Shown piece by piece: positions 1 to 6,170 of a stretch of 8,223 bases of DNA. The notes beneath the pieces were generated by a model, which was not told the DNA's origin, did not search any database, and saw only the letters and a program-made list of their open reading frames with translations. Origin of the DNA: an uncultured Bacteroidota bacterium (GTDB lineage Bacteria > Bacteroidota > Bacteroidia > Chitinophagales > Chitinophagaceae). Position numbers and translations under genes: made by a program. The stretch spans positions 1-8,223 of the forward strand of contig CAMLGP010000096.1 of the NCBI GenBank assembly GCA_946479535.1, in the 5' to 3' direction. The first letter of the stretch is position 1. Each line of letters opens with the position of its first letter.

Positions 1-55
1 ATAAGCAGAGAATTGATTGATCTTAAACTGATTAAATGTCTATTATGGTCAGAAA

Positions 56-79
56 ATGGCCAAAAGAAGCCATCTGGCT
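56..79. repeat. Overlapping small inverted repeats upstream of the peptidase gene
   Basis: ATGGC at 56-60 pairs with GCCAT at 69-73 across 8 bases, and AGCCA at 68-72 faces TGGCT at 75-79 with 2 bases between. The two share an arm, so only one could form at a time. No T-run follows, so this is not a convincing terminator for a gene lying before the window. It could be an operator for the peptidase gene or chance. The rest of 1-168 shows no clear Bacteroidota promoter (TTTG then TAnnTTTG). Confidence 0.2.
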
Positions 80-168
80 AAACACTGTGCATTCCCACAA
101 TGAAAATTGATCCCGGCTTGGAAAGACCCATATATCCGTATTTTTGGCACCCTAAACAATCACAACTC

Positions 169-2265
169 ATGAAATTTGCAGCCTTGCCAGCAGCGCTGAT
201 CATAGCATCAGCCTTCCTGATTTCCTGTAACAATAGCAACAATACCAGTGATGGTGGAAATATGACTGACTCCAGTCATGCTACCGTTGGCGGTGAAACT
301 TATGATCCCAATTTTGTAGTAGAAGCAGAAGCTTTTGCAGACCTGCAGGTACTTAGATATGAAGTTCCCGGTTTCAACAGCCTTCCACTCAATCAAAAGA
401 AATTGGCGTATTATTTATATGAAGCTGCACTTTGCGGACGTGATATCATTTACGATCAGAAAAGTAAAAATGGCCTCCTGATCCGTAAAACGCTGGAAAC
501 AATTTATGGAACCGCTAATACAGACAGAAACTCGGGGGACTGGTTCAAATTCCACGAATATTGCGGGCGCTTTTGGTTCAGCAATGGCAATCACCACCAT
601 TATGGCAATGAAAAATTTATTCCTGCCTGCTCTTATAATTATTTCAGCACACTCCTAAAAAACTGTGATACTGCCAGCCTTCCCAAAGAACCAGGTGAAT
701 CTGTAAATGTATTCTTTGCCCGGATCAAACCTTTAATTTATGATCTGAAGGTTGAACCCAAACTGGTTGATCTCCGCCCGAATATTGACAATATCAAAGC
801 CTCTTCCGTGAACTTTTATGAAGGAGTTACACAGGCTGAGGTTGATACATTCTATACCAGATTCCCTAAATCACCTAATTCACCTTCATGGGGTTTGAAT
901 AGCAAGACCATGAAAGAAAATGGACAGATAGTTGAAAAAGTATGGAAAGTAGGTGGCATGTATTCTCCTGCTATCGAAAAAATTGTGGGATGGCTGGAAA
1001 AAGCAGTAACAGTTGCCGAGAATGATCAGCAAAAGAAAGCACTCGAATTACTGGTTGAATATTATAAGACCGGGGACCTTGCCACCTTTGATAAATACAG
1101 CATTGCATGGGTGAAGGATGTGAACAGCAGACTGGATGTTGTGAATGGCTTTATTGAAGTTTACCTTGATCCAACTGGTAAAAAAGGCGCTTTTGAAAGT
1201 GTGGTATCCATGAAGGATATGGAAGCTACCAAACGGATTAAAGCCATTGCCGATCAGGCACAGTGGTTTGAAGATAATTCCACTCTCCAGCCTGAGCATA
1301 AGAAGAAGAAAGTAATGGGTATCACTGCCAAAGCAATCACTGTTATAGCCGAATGCGGTGATGCAGCCCCCAGCACTCCTATTGGCATCAATCTTCCTAA
1401 TGCCGACTGGATCCGGAAAGACAGTGGATCAAAATCTGTTTCACTCAGCAATATCATTTACTCTTATAATGTTGCCGGGGCTTCAAGCGGAATGGTAGAT
1501 GAGTTTGCAATTGATGATACCGTGAAGGCAAGAATGAAGAAATGGGGGAGTTTGGCCTCAGATCTTTTAACTGATATGCACGAATGTATTGGCCATGCAT
1601 CCGGACAGATCAATCCTGGTGTAGAAACACCCGACAAAACCCTGAAAAATTATGCCTCTACTCTTGAAGAAGGACGAGCTGACCTCGTAGGCCTGTATTA
1701 TGTAATGGACCAAAAACTGATTGATCTTGGCGTAATGCCTTCTCTGGAAGTGGGCATGGCTGAATATGATTCCTATATGATGAATGGTCTTATGACACAA
1801 TTAACCCGCCTGAAACTGGGCGATCATGTGGAGGAAGCCCACATGCGCGACAGGCAAACGAATGCACGCTGGGTGTATGAAAAAGGTAAAAAAGATAATG
1901 TGGTGGAACTCGTAAAGAAAGACGGAAAAACTTATGTCCGCATCAACGATTATAAAAAATTGCGTGAACTGTTTGGACAGTTATTACGGGAAATACAAAG
2001 GATAAAGTCTGAAGGTGATTTCAAAGCAGGTAAGGACCTGGTGGAAACTTATGGGGTGAAAGTGGATCCCGCCTTGCACAAGGAGGTTCTGGAACGCTAT
2101 AAAAAATTAAATGTGAAACCGTATAAAGGATTCATCCAACCCAAACTGGTACCAGTCATGAATGGGAATGATGTAAGTGATGTAAAAGTGGAGTACCCGT
2201 CCAGTTTCTTTGCCCAGATGCTGGAATTTGGAAAAAATTATTCTTATTTACCGATCAAAAATTAA
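169..2265 (+). CDS. Dipeptidyl peptidase III (M49 zinc metallopeptidase), lipoprotein
   Basis: Zinc exopeptidase of family M49, whose members remove dipeptides from the N-termini of short peptides. The family signatures are present: HECIGH (codons starting at 1579) gives two zinc-binding His and the catalytic Glu, and EEGRAD (from 1666) gives the third zinc ligand, a Glu. The middle residues and the roughly 30-residue spacing between motifs fit the bacterial Bacteroides-type enzymes rather than the longer-spaced eukaryotic ones. The frame is open from an ATG at 100, but the ATG at 169 is preferred: from there the protein (698 residues) starts with a short basic stretch, a hydrophobic segment and a lipobox L-I-S-C with Cys20, followed by an Asn/Ser-rich linker. 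That predicts a lipid-anchored protein outside the cytoplasm. From position 100 the signal would sit behind 23 extra residues. Its last codon overlaps the stop of the convergent response regulator gene. Peptide scavenging is inferred. Confidence 0.93.
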   Translation: MKFAALPAALIIASAFLISCNNSNNTSDGGNMTDSSHATVGGETYDPNFVVEAEAFADLQVLRYEVPGFNSLPLNQKKLAYYLYEAALCGRDIIYDQKSKNGLLIRKTLETIYGTANTDRNSGDWFKFHEYCGRFWFSNGNHHHYGNEKFIPACSYNYFSTLLKNCDTASLPKEPGESVNVFFARIKPLIYDLKVEPKLVDLRPNIDNIKASSVNFYEGVTQAEVDTFYTRFPKSPNSPSWGLNSKTMKENGQIVEKVWKVGGMYSPAIEKIVGWLEKAVTVAENDQQKKALELLVEYYKTGDLATFDKYSIAWVKDVNSRLDVVNGFIEVYLDPTGKKGAFESVVSMKDMEATKRIKAIADQAQWFEDNSTLQPEHKKKKVMGITAKAITVIAECGDAAPSTPIGINLPNADWIRKDSGSKSVSLSNIIYSYNVAGASSGMVDEFAIDDTVKARMKKWGSLASDLLTDMHECIGHASGQINPGVETPDKTLKNYASTLEEGRADLVGLYYVMDQKLIDLGVMPSLEVGMAEYDSYMMNGLMTQLTRLKLGDHVEEAHMRDRQTNARWVYEKGKKDNVVELVKKDGKTYVRINDYKKLRELFGQLLREIQRIKSEGDFKAGKDLVETYGVKVDPALHKEVLERYKKLNVKPYKGFIQPKLVPVMNGNDVSDVKVEYPSSFFAQMLEFGKNYSYLPIKN

Positions 2266-2735
2266 TTATCCCGGTTACCGGTCCCGTAATCATGACTTTT
2301 ACTGGGACCTCCTCCATCTGGATCATTAAAATATTCTTCCAACAGCCCCTCAACCATTTGCCTGGTGAGGGGTTTGTTTTTAAAACAGGTTATTTCAGGG
2401 ATCTTTTCTGAAAGGTATTCATCATCTGGATTGAGTGAAGTAGTTAGCATCACCAATATAATGGGTGAGCCACTCTTGATCTTTCTGAACTGTTCTATGA
2501 ACTCCCATCCATTCATGGATGGCATATTGAGATCCAGGAAGATCATATCCGGTATGGGATTATTATTATGATATTTTCCCTGGCCTGCCAGGTATTTGAT
2601 CGCCTCCTTTGCGCTCTGGAATATTTCAAGTCGCTCCGTACAGTCCAGGCGCCTTAAAATTAGCCGGTGCAAATAATTGGTGGCCTCGTCATCATCAATA
2701 AACATTATACAGTTGAGTCTACGGTACATAACCAT
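2262..2735 (-). CDS. Single-domain response regulator (receiver only)
   Basis: A CheY-like receiver of 157 residues with no DNA-binding or enzymatic output domain. It has the acidic cluster D14-D15-D16 after the first beta strand, the phospho-acceptor D68 in FLDLNMPSMNGWEF, the switch Thr at T98/T99 in MLTTS, and K121 in a K-P motif. After the receiver there is only a polar Gly/Asp/Ser-rich tail of about 25 residues. The ATG shares its A with the TAA of the upstream kinase gene (TAATG), implying translational coupling; a second in-frame ATG lies two codons downstream. Small receivers encoded directly after phytochrome-like kinases (the Rcp1 type) are usually the kinase's phosphorylation partner, and that is inferred here. 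Output must come from protein contact or onward phosphotransfer. Its 3' end overlaps the convergent peptidase gene by four bases. Confidence 0.92.
   Translation of the reverse strand: MVMYRRLNCIMFIDDDEATNYLHRLILRRLDCTERLEIFQSAKEAIKYLAGQGKYHNNNPIPDMIFLDLNMPSMNGWEFIEQFRKIKSGSPIILVMLTTSLNPDDEYLSEKIPEITCFKNKPLTRQMVEGLLEEYFNDPDGGGPSKSHDYGTGNRDN
2280..2309 (+). terminator. Possible hairpin terminator after the peptidase gene
   Basis: GGTCCC at 2280-2285 pairs with GGGACC at 2304-2309, and GTAA at 2286-2289 pairs with TTAC at 2299-2302, leaving one bulged T and a 9-base loop. The structure begins 15 bases after the peptidase stop. No T-tract follows, so intrinsic termination is uncertain; it may instead stabilise the 3' end of the mRNA. 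It lies inside the C-terminal coding region of the opposing response regulator gene. A second palindrome, CCGGT-T-ACCGG, sits just before it at 2271-2281. Confidence 0.3.
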
Positions 2736-3871
2736 TACATTTCATGAATCGTGAAATAAAAAGTGCTGCCTTCACCAGGTTTGGAATTTACCCAGATATT
2801 GCCACCGTGAAGTTCTACAATCTTTTTGCAAAAAGAAAGCCCTATGCCTGAACCCTCATATTCGGATCTTGTATGCAATCGCTGAAATATCACAAAAATC
2901 CTTTCCGTATCAGTTTCTTCCATACCAATTCCATTATCGGCTATTGCAAATTGCCAGTGACCATTATCGCGGGCAGCAGAGATCAGTATCTGCGGATCAG
3001 TTCCTGGCTTTCTGAATTTTATGGAATTGCTGACTATGTTCTGGAAAAGCTGTTTCAATTCAGTAGGATAGCCTCTAACCTGGGGTAATTTTTCACGGAA
3101 AATGGTAGTATTGGTTTCGTTGATATTTACACTCAGATCTGCCAGCACATCATCCAAAACCTCATTACAATTCACATCTTCAATCACAGGTTTTCTTCCG
3201 ATTCGTGAATAATCGAGCAGGTCTTTGATCAGGACCTTCATTCTATCATTGCTTTGGCTGATATAATTCAGGATATCATCAGTTTCCTCATCCATTTTCC
3301 CGAGATATTTCTCTTTGAATATTTCGATAAAGCTGGAAGTAGTTCTCAGTGGCTCCTGAAGGTCATGGGAGGCTACATAGGCAAATTGCTCCAGTTCCTT
3401 GTTCTTTCGTTCAAGCTCCATGGTACGCACCATACCTTTTTTGAATTCGCGGAGTTTTGTTTCTTCCAGTTCTATTTCTACTTCCTTGGCACTGCGCATG
3501 GCAAATAAAGCCGGAAGCGATTTGATAAGATAATAGACTGTTACCCAGCTAATCACTCCGGTAAATAATCTTACGAGGGCGCTTAACCGGTAAGCTGGAT
3601 ACCAGAAGGCCACTGCATCCAAAAAGTGAGTAGCTCCACAGGCAAGAATAAATGCCGCGAATAAAAAATAGATCCTGCTAAAACGAATGGTGGTTTTCCG
3701 GGAAATGTATCGTACAATGATAAGTGGAATTGCGAAATAAGCACCCCAAACCATCAGATCACTGATAATGTAGAGCCAGCCATGGAAATCCGTCCATTTC
3801 CCGCAATGCCAACGTGGAGGCCAATCCGAAGAATCAAAAAGATTCGCGAAGAAGTCTACTATATCGTTCAT
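2735..3871 (-). CDS. Membrane histidine kinase with ethylene-receptor-like N-terminal domain
   Basis: A sensor kinase of 378 residues. Residues about 33-117 form three hydrophobic helices resembling the ethylene-binding domain of plant ETR1 and cyanobacterial homologues. D38, Y45, I48, P49, I75, C78 and H82 match ETR1 D25, Y32, I35, P36, I62, C65 and H69, the residues known to matter for Cu(I) and ethylene binding; the match includes the stretch CGATH. An H22-C23 pair before the first helix also recalls bacterial members. A charged, probably coiled-coil linker (about 126-162) leads to the HisKA H-box with H169 (SHDLQEPLR), the N-box around N278/N282, the G1 box D312-N-G-I-G and the G2 box G340-G344. 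The catalytic half resembles cyanobacterial phytochrome-type kinases. There is no GAF domain and no attached receiver, unlike ETR1; the next gene supplies a receiver. Kinase and fold are secure; the ligand (ethylene, copper or other) is inference. Confidence 0.93.
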   Translation of the reverse strand: MNDIVDFFANLFDSSDWPPRWHCGKWTDFHGWLYIISDLMVWGAYFAIPLIIVRYISRKTTIRFSRIYFLFAAFILACGATHFLDAVAFWYPAYRLSALVRLFTGVISWVTVYYLIKSLPALFAMRSAKEVEIELEETKLREFKKGMVRTMELERKNKELEQFAYVASHDLQEPLRTTSSFIEIFKEKYLGKMDEETDDILNYISQSNDRMKVLIKDLLDYSRIGRKPVIEDVNCNEVLDDVLADLSVNINETNTTIFREKLPQVRGYPTELKQLFQNIVSNSIKFRKPGTDPQILISAARDNGHWQFAIADNGIGMEETDTERIFVIFQRLHTRSEYEGSGIGLSFCKKIVELHGGNIWVNSKPGEGSTFYFTIHEM

Positions 3872-3955
3872 GGTAAATCGTTAAATGGCTTTGAATTTTG
3901 AGGTTATGTTTCCAATTTAAAAACCAAAAACTCAAGCCTGATGTATATTGCTTTC

Positions 3956-5431
3956 CTAAGGTTTCTTAATCTTCATCACCACTTTAAGGCTGCATCCAAT
4001 ACCGGGCGCTGTTTCAATTTCCACGGTACCATTGTATAATTCAGCGCGACTGGTCATATTTCGGATCCCTACTCCGCGTCGTTCCTCTGCAGGATCAAAT
4101 CCCTTTCCGTCATCTGTGATCGTCAGGAATATTTCTTCATAATCCACCTCAAGCATGATCTCCACTGAGGAAGCCTCAGCGTGTTTGAGTATATTATTTA
4201 GCTGTTCCTGTGCTATTCTGTAAATAGCGATCTTCTGATCATCTGGAATTATCTTTTCAATTACTTCTTCATGATGGAATTTTATTTCCAGCGAAGAAGC
4301 CATCCTTGTATCATGTATCAGTTCCCGCATTGATTCCACAAGGTGTTGTCCTTTAAGACCAGGAAGGATCAATGAACGGGATAGCTTCCGGATTTCTAAA
4401 GTAGCCTGGGCCAGGTTATCCCGGCATTTAAATAGCAGCTCTTCCCTTTTTTCCCGGTTATTGATGGCAACACCCATGAATAGGGTTACACCAGTCAGTA
4501 TCTGGTTGATATTGTCATGCAACTCTTCTCCCAGCATGGTCCTTTCTCTCTCCTGTGCTGTGAGCACCGCGGCGGTTATCTCCTTCTGTTTCATCTGCTG
4601 TTGAATAGCCAGTTCTTCTTCCAGTTTTACTTTTTCAGTTATATCCTGAAAAGCACCGATCATTCTGCTGGGTAGCTCGCCCCCATTATATAATATATAT
4701 CCTCTGCTGTATACATTGGCGTAACTGAAATCTGCTTTTCTCAGGCGGTACCGGTCTTCCCAAATATGGGCGGTGCCATTACCATTGAGATTATTGATCT
4801 TTTTAGGAAGCAGGTCAATTTTTCTACGCACCCTGTCAAGGTCTTCGGAATGAAGCCATGATTCCCAGATAGTTCGACTTACTGATGCGTTGACCACATC
4901 GTAACCAAAAAGACGTTTAAATGTGTCGCCTTCAAAAAATATTTCACCGGTCCTGAGGTTAAGGTCCCAGATAACATCATTGGTGGCCTTTACCGCCATG
5001 TTGAAGCGCTCATTACTTTGCTGGAGGGCTTCTGTATTCTGAATTCGTTCAAAACTATATTGAATAGCTCTGACCAGAGTGGTTTCATTGAACTCTCCTT
5101 TTACCAGATAATCCATTGCGCCCTGTTTGATAGCGTCAAGAGCAAGTGTTGTATCATCCAGACCGGTAAGTATGATTACGGGAAGCTTTTTGTTTGTGCG
5201 TTTTATTCCCAGATAGGTTTGAAGGCCGTGACTGTCCGGAAGTGTGAGATCAATAAGAGCGAGGTGAACTTTTTGTTTGCTGAGCAGTTCTCTGGCCTCT
5301 TCTATTCTGTCTACAACATAGAGGTTGGAGATGCTCAGCCGGGAGGATTTGAGCATCCGTTTCAAAAGGAAAAGGTCCGCCGGATTATCCTCCACTATGA
5401 GGATATCCAGCTGTTCATATAGCGGTTTCAT
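3956..5431 (-). CDS. Soluble REC-PAS-histidine kinase (HisKA_3 type)
   Basis: A signalling protein of 491 residues without membrane segments. An N-terminal receiver (about 8-130) has E14-D15, the phospho-acceptor D61 in LIDLTLPDSHG, T89 and K111. A PAS domain follows (about 137-268), ending in the typical GAFQDITEKV stretch. A coiled coil leads to a NarX/DegS-like dimerisation domain with H305 in ERERTMLGEELHDNINQ, and a HATPase domain with the N-box around N413 (EQLNNILKHA), the G1 box DDGKGF at 440-445 and the G2 box GVGIRNM at 453-459. Such kinases normally phosphorylate LuxR/FixJ-type DNA-binding regulators, but none is encoded in the window. The receiver at the front suggests that another kinase controls this one. 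It is the first of three genes on this strand, and 84 bases separate it from the ethylene-type kinase gene. The ATG at 5431 sits immediately before the receiver, and no upstream extension is needed. Confidence 0.93.
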   Translation of the reverse strand: MKPLYEQLDILIVEDNPADLFLLKRMLKSSRLSISNLYVVDRIEEARELLSKQKVHLALIDLTLPDSHGLQTYLGIKRTNKKLPVIILTGLDDTTLALDAIKQGAMDYLVKGEFNETTLVRAIQYSFERIQNTEALQQSNERFNMAVKATNDVIWDLNLRTGEIFFEGDTFKRLFGYDVVNASVSRTIWESWLHSEDLDRVRRKIDLLPKKINNLNGNGTAHIWEDRYRLRKADFSYANVYSRGYILYNGGELPSRMIGAFQDITEKVKLEEELAIQQQMKQKEITAAVLTAQERERTMLGEELHDNINQILTGVTLFMGVAINNREKREELLFKCRDNLAQATLEIRKLSRSLILPGLKGQHLVESMRELIHDTRMASSLEIKFHHEEVIEKIIPDDQKIAIYRIAQEQLNNILKHAEASSVEIMLEVDYEEIFLTITDDGKGFDPAEERRGVGIRNMTSRAELYNGTVEIETAPGIGCSLKVVMKIKKP

Positions 5432-5558
5432 GCAGCAGGTTTAGTTAGAGTCCAACCTTTGCAAACCATCGCTGCTAATACTGCAATCTTGAATTCATTG
5501 GAAAAAGAGGCGTCGGTCTTCGTTTCCTCAGAAAAGTTACCAAATTCAGACGCCATTT

Positions 5559-5590
5559 CAAAATAAGAACTGCTGTTAATTATTCTCAAA
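5559..5590 (-). promoter_or_regulatory. Weak candidate promoter for the signalling genes
   Basis: Read on the minus strand, TTTG (5590-5587) is followed after 20 bases by TTATTTTG (5566-5559). The Bacteroidota housekeeping consensus is TTTG, about 19-21 bases, then TAnnTTTG, so the -33 element is complete and the -7 element has five of six fixed bases. It would give a leader of about 120 bases before the ATG at 5431. Such short motifs arise easily by chance in AT-rich DNA. Confidence 0.22.
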
Positions 5591-5670
5591 CAGGTCATTT
5601 TTTTATTAAAATTCCCTTTGGTTAGTCTTTAAGTTAAACTTATGGGGAGCTTACTACCTGAAACAGGTCA
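5585..5670. repeat. 13-bp direct repeat, 73 bp apart
   Basis: CTCAAACAGGTCA at 5585-5597 recurs as CTGAAACAGGTCA at 5658-5670, with one mismatch. The second copy is also part of a perfect inverted repeat, ACCTG-AAA-CAGGT (5656-5668); the first copy keeps only one half of it. This could be a pair of binding sites for a regulator acting on the kinase gene. The first copy overlaps the -33 element of the weak leftward promoter. Function is inference only. Confidence 0.35.
5630..5642. promoter_or_regulatory. 13-bp palindrome, possible operator
   Basis: TAAGTT-A-AACTTA forms a perfect 6+1+6 palindrome between the two copies of the 13-bp direct repeat. The single-base spacer is too small for an RNA hairpin, so a dimeric regulator site is the likelier role if it is functional. 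AT-rich palindromes of this size can occur by chance. Confidence 0.25.
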
Positions 5671-5672
5671 GA

Positions 5673-5752
5673 GTGAGAGTTGGGATTAGCCAGCCGGGAA
5701 CACCAACAACGACGTAGCCGGGTTCCGTTGCCGATAGATTTTAAATTCTCAC
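5673..5752. other. GC-rich patch able to fold into a nested hairpin; possible small RNA
   Basis: GTGAGAGTT at 5673-5681 can pair with AATTCTCAC at 5744-5752 (nine pairs, one of them G-U when read on the plus strand). Inside it, GGAAC at 5697-5701 pairs with GTTCC at 5722-5726, extended by C5703-G5721 and C5704-G5720 past a bulged A. The direct repeat AGCCGGG occurs at 5692 and 5716. The inside is much richer in GC than its surroundings. No open frame, known RNA family or terminator T-run was recognised. It may be a structured RNA, a dispersed non-coding repeat or a coincidence. Confidence 0.25.
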
Positions 5753-5844
5753 CACATGCTTTTGAATACAACCTACTGACCAAATTTAACTGATCACTAA
5801 CTACCGGGCGCCTGATCACAAATATGTTTTTACTTTTATAACAA

Positions 5845-5860
5845 TACAGAGTAATCTGTA
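5845..5860. promoter_or_regulatory. Palindrome upstream of the sigma-54 promoter, possible activator site
   Basis: TACAGA-GTAA-TCTGTA is a perfect 6+4+6 inverted repeat ending 12 bases before the -24 GG of the sigma-54 promoter. Sigma-54 promoters need an activator bound upstream, usually further away than this, so the site could be an activator site, a repressor site or unrelated. Confidence 0.35.
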
Positions 5861-5871
5861 ACTGAATCGAA

Positions 5872-5887
5872 TGGCATGCCTTTTGCC
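5872..5887 (+). promoter_or_regulatory. Sigma-54 (RpoN) -24/-12 promoter
   Basis: TGGCATG-CCTT-TTGCC matches the consensus TGGCACG-N4-TTGCW with two mismatches (T for C at position six, and the last base). The essential GG (5873-5874) and GC (5885-5886) are present with the required ten bases between them. Transcription would start near 5898, about 21 bases before the ATG at 5919. No housekeeping promoter is visible in front of this gene. The fit of motif, spacing and distance makes this the best-supported promoter in the window. Confidence 0.6.
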
Positions 5888-5918
5888 TATTTATAAATGA
5901 TTATTAAACTATTTTGAA

Positions 5919-6125
5919 ATGAAGATCACAAACAAAATCCTGATAGGGATTGGCTTCGCCACCGGGGTGGGGCTGATCATTTACCTGGTTCGTAACCGGC
6001 GTAAAATTAATAAGATGAGCCAGGAAGTGGCCGAGCATGGCTATGAAACTGCTCATGATATTTTATTTCCCAAAAAGAATAAGAAAGGACGGAAGGGTAT
6101 TTACGGGCCTGTATTGCCTTCTTAA
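5919..6125 (+). CDS. Small single-pass membrane protein of unknown function
   Basis: A 68-residue protein with one glycine-rich hydrophobic helix at about residues 7-24 (ILIGIGFATGVGLIIYLV). A strongly basic stretch (RNRRK) follows directly, so the N-terminus should face out and the remainder the cytoplasm. The tail has an amphipathic segment (GYETAHDILFP), a Lys-rich run and the ending YGPVLPS. The architecture recalls the small YtxH-like stress proteins common in Bacteroidota, but no diagnostic motif allows a firm family call. It stands alone: the upstream neighbour is divergent, the downstream neighbour is convergent and ends 45 bases away. A sigma-54 promoter about 32 bases upstream suggests conditional expression. 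The sigma-54 site, a helix followed by positive charge, and an uninterrupted frame argue that it is a real gene despite its size. Confidence 0.8.
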   Translation: MKITNKILIGIGFATGVGLIIYLVRNRRKINKMSQEVAEHGYETAHDILFPKKNKKGRKGIYGPVLPS

Positions 6126-6135
6126 TGGTATGCCT

Positions 6136-6157
6136 GATCCCAATAGCTATCGGAATC
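6136..6157 (-). terminator. Hairpin between convergent genes, possible terminator
   Basis: An imperfect palindrome centred on ATAGCTAT. GATCCCAATAG (6136-6146) faces CTATCGGAATC (6147-6157). On the minus strand RNA the two mismatches become G-U pairs, so a stem with a small loop can form, starting 14 bases after the stop of the TIM-barrel gene. In the plus direction it follows the small membrane protein gene by 10 bases, but there the mismatches are A-C. No T-run follows on either side, so termination is plausible only by position. Confidence 0.38.
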
Positions 6158-6170
6158 TATAATGACGGGA

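Larger units (their letters stand above)
5432..5918. other. 487-bp intergenic region between divergent genes
   Basis: No credible protein-coding frame is seen on either strand. The stretch is mostly AT-rich apart from a GC-rich patch at about 5687-5735. It separates the kinase gene (leftward) from the small membrane protein gene (rightward), so it must hold both promoters. Contents described separately: a weak leftward promoter, a 13-bp direct repeat, two small palindromes, a foldable GC-rich patch and a sigma-54 promoter. Its length is unusual for this compact window and would leave room for an unrecognised small RNA. No tRNA or familiar riboswitch was recognised. Confidence 0.6.

Noticed and set aside
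46..60. A sigma-54-like GG-N10-GC upstream of the peptidase gene
   Set aside because: Only the GG and GC spacing matches; most of the surrounding consensus bases are wrong, and the distance to the preferred ATG at 169 is long.
3254..3508. An 84-codon open frame on the plus strand
   Set aside because: It is antisense to the dimerisation region of the ethylene-type kinase, and its Phe-rich translation looks like a by-product of that gene's codons.
3872..3955. A separate promoter between the two kinase genes
   Set aside because: The 84-bp gap has TTG and TAAATTGG on the minus strand, but their spacing is too short and the second element imperfect; co-transcription is as likely.
5018..5422. A 134-codon open frame on the plus strand
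   Set aside because: It lies entirely antisense to the well-supported receiver and PAS domains of the kinase gene, and its translation shows no domain or signal.
5781..5788. A perfect minus-strand TAAATTTG (-7 element)
   Set aside because: The nearest TTG on the upstream side is about 30 bases away instead of about 20, and the element lies some 350 bases from the kinase start. It could only matter if a small RNA is transcribed leftward from here.
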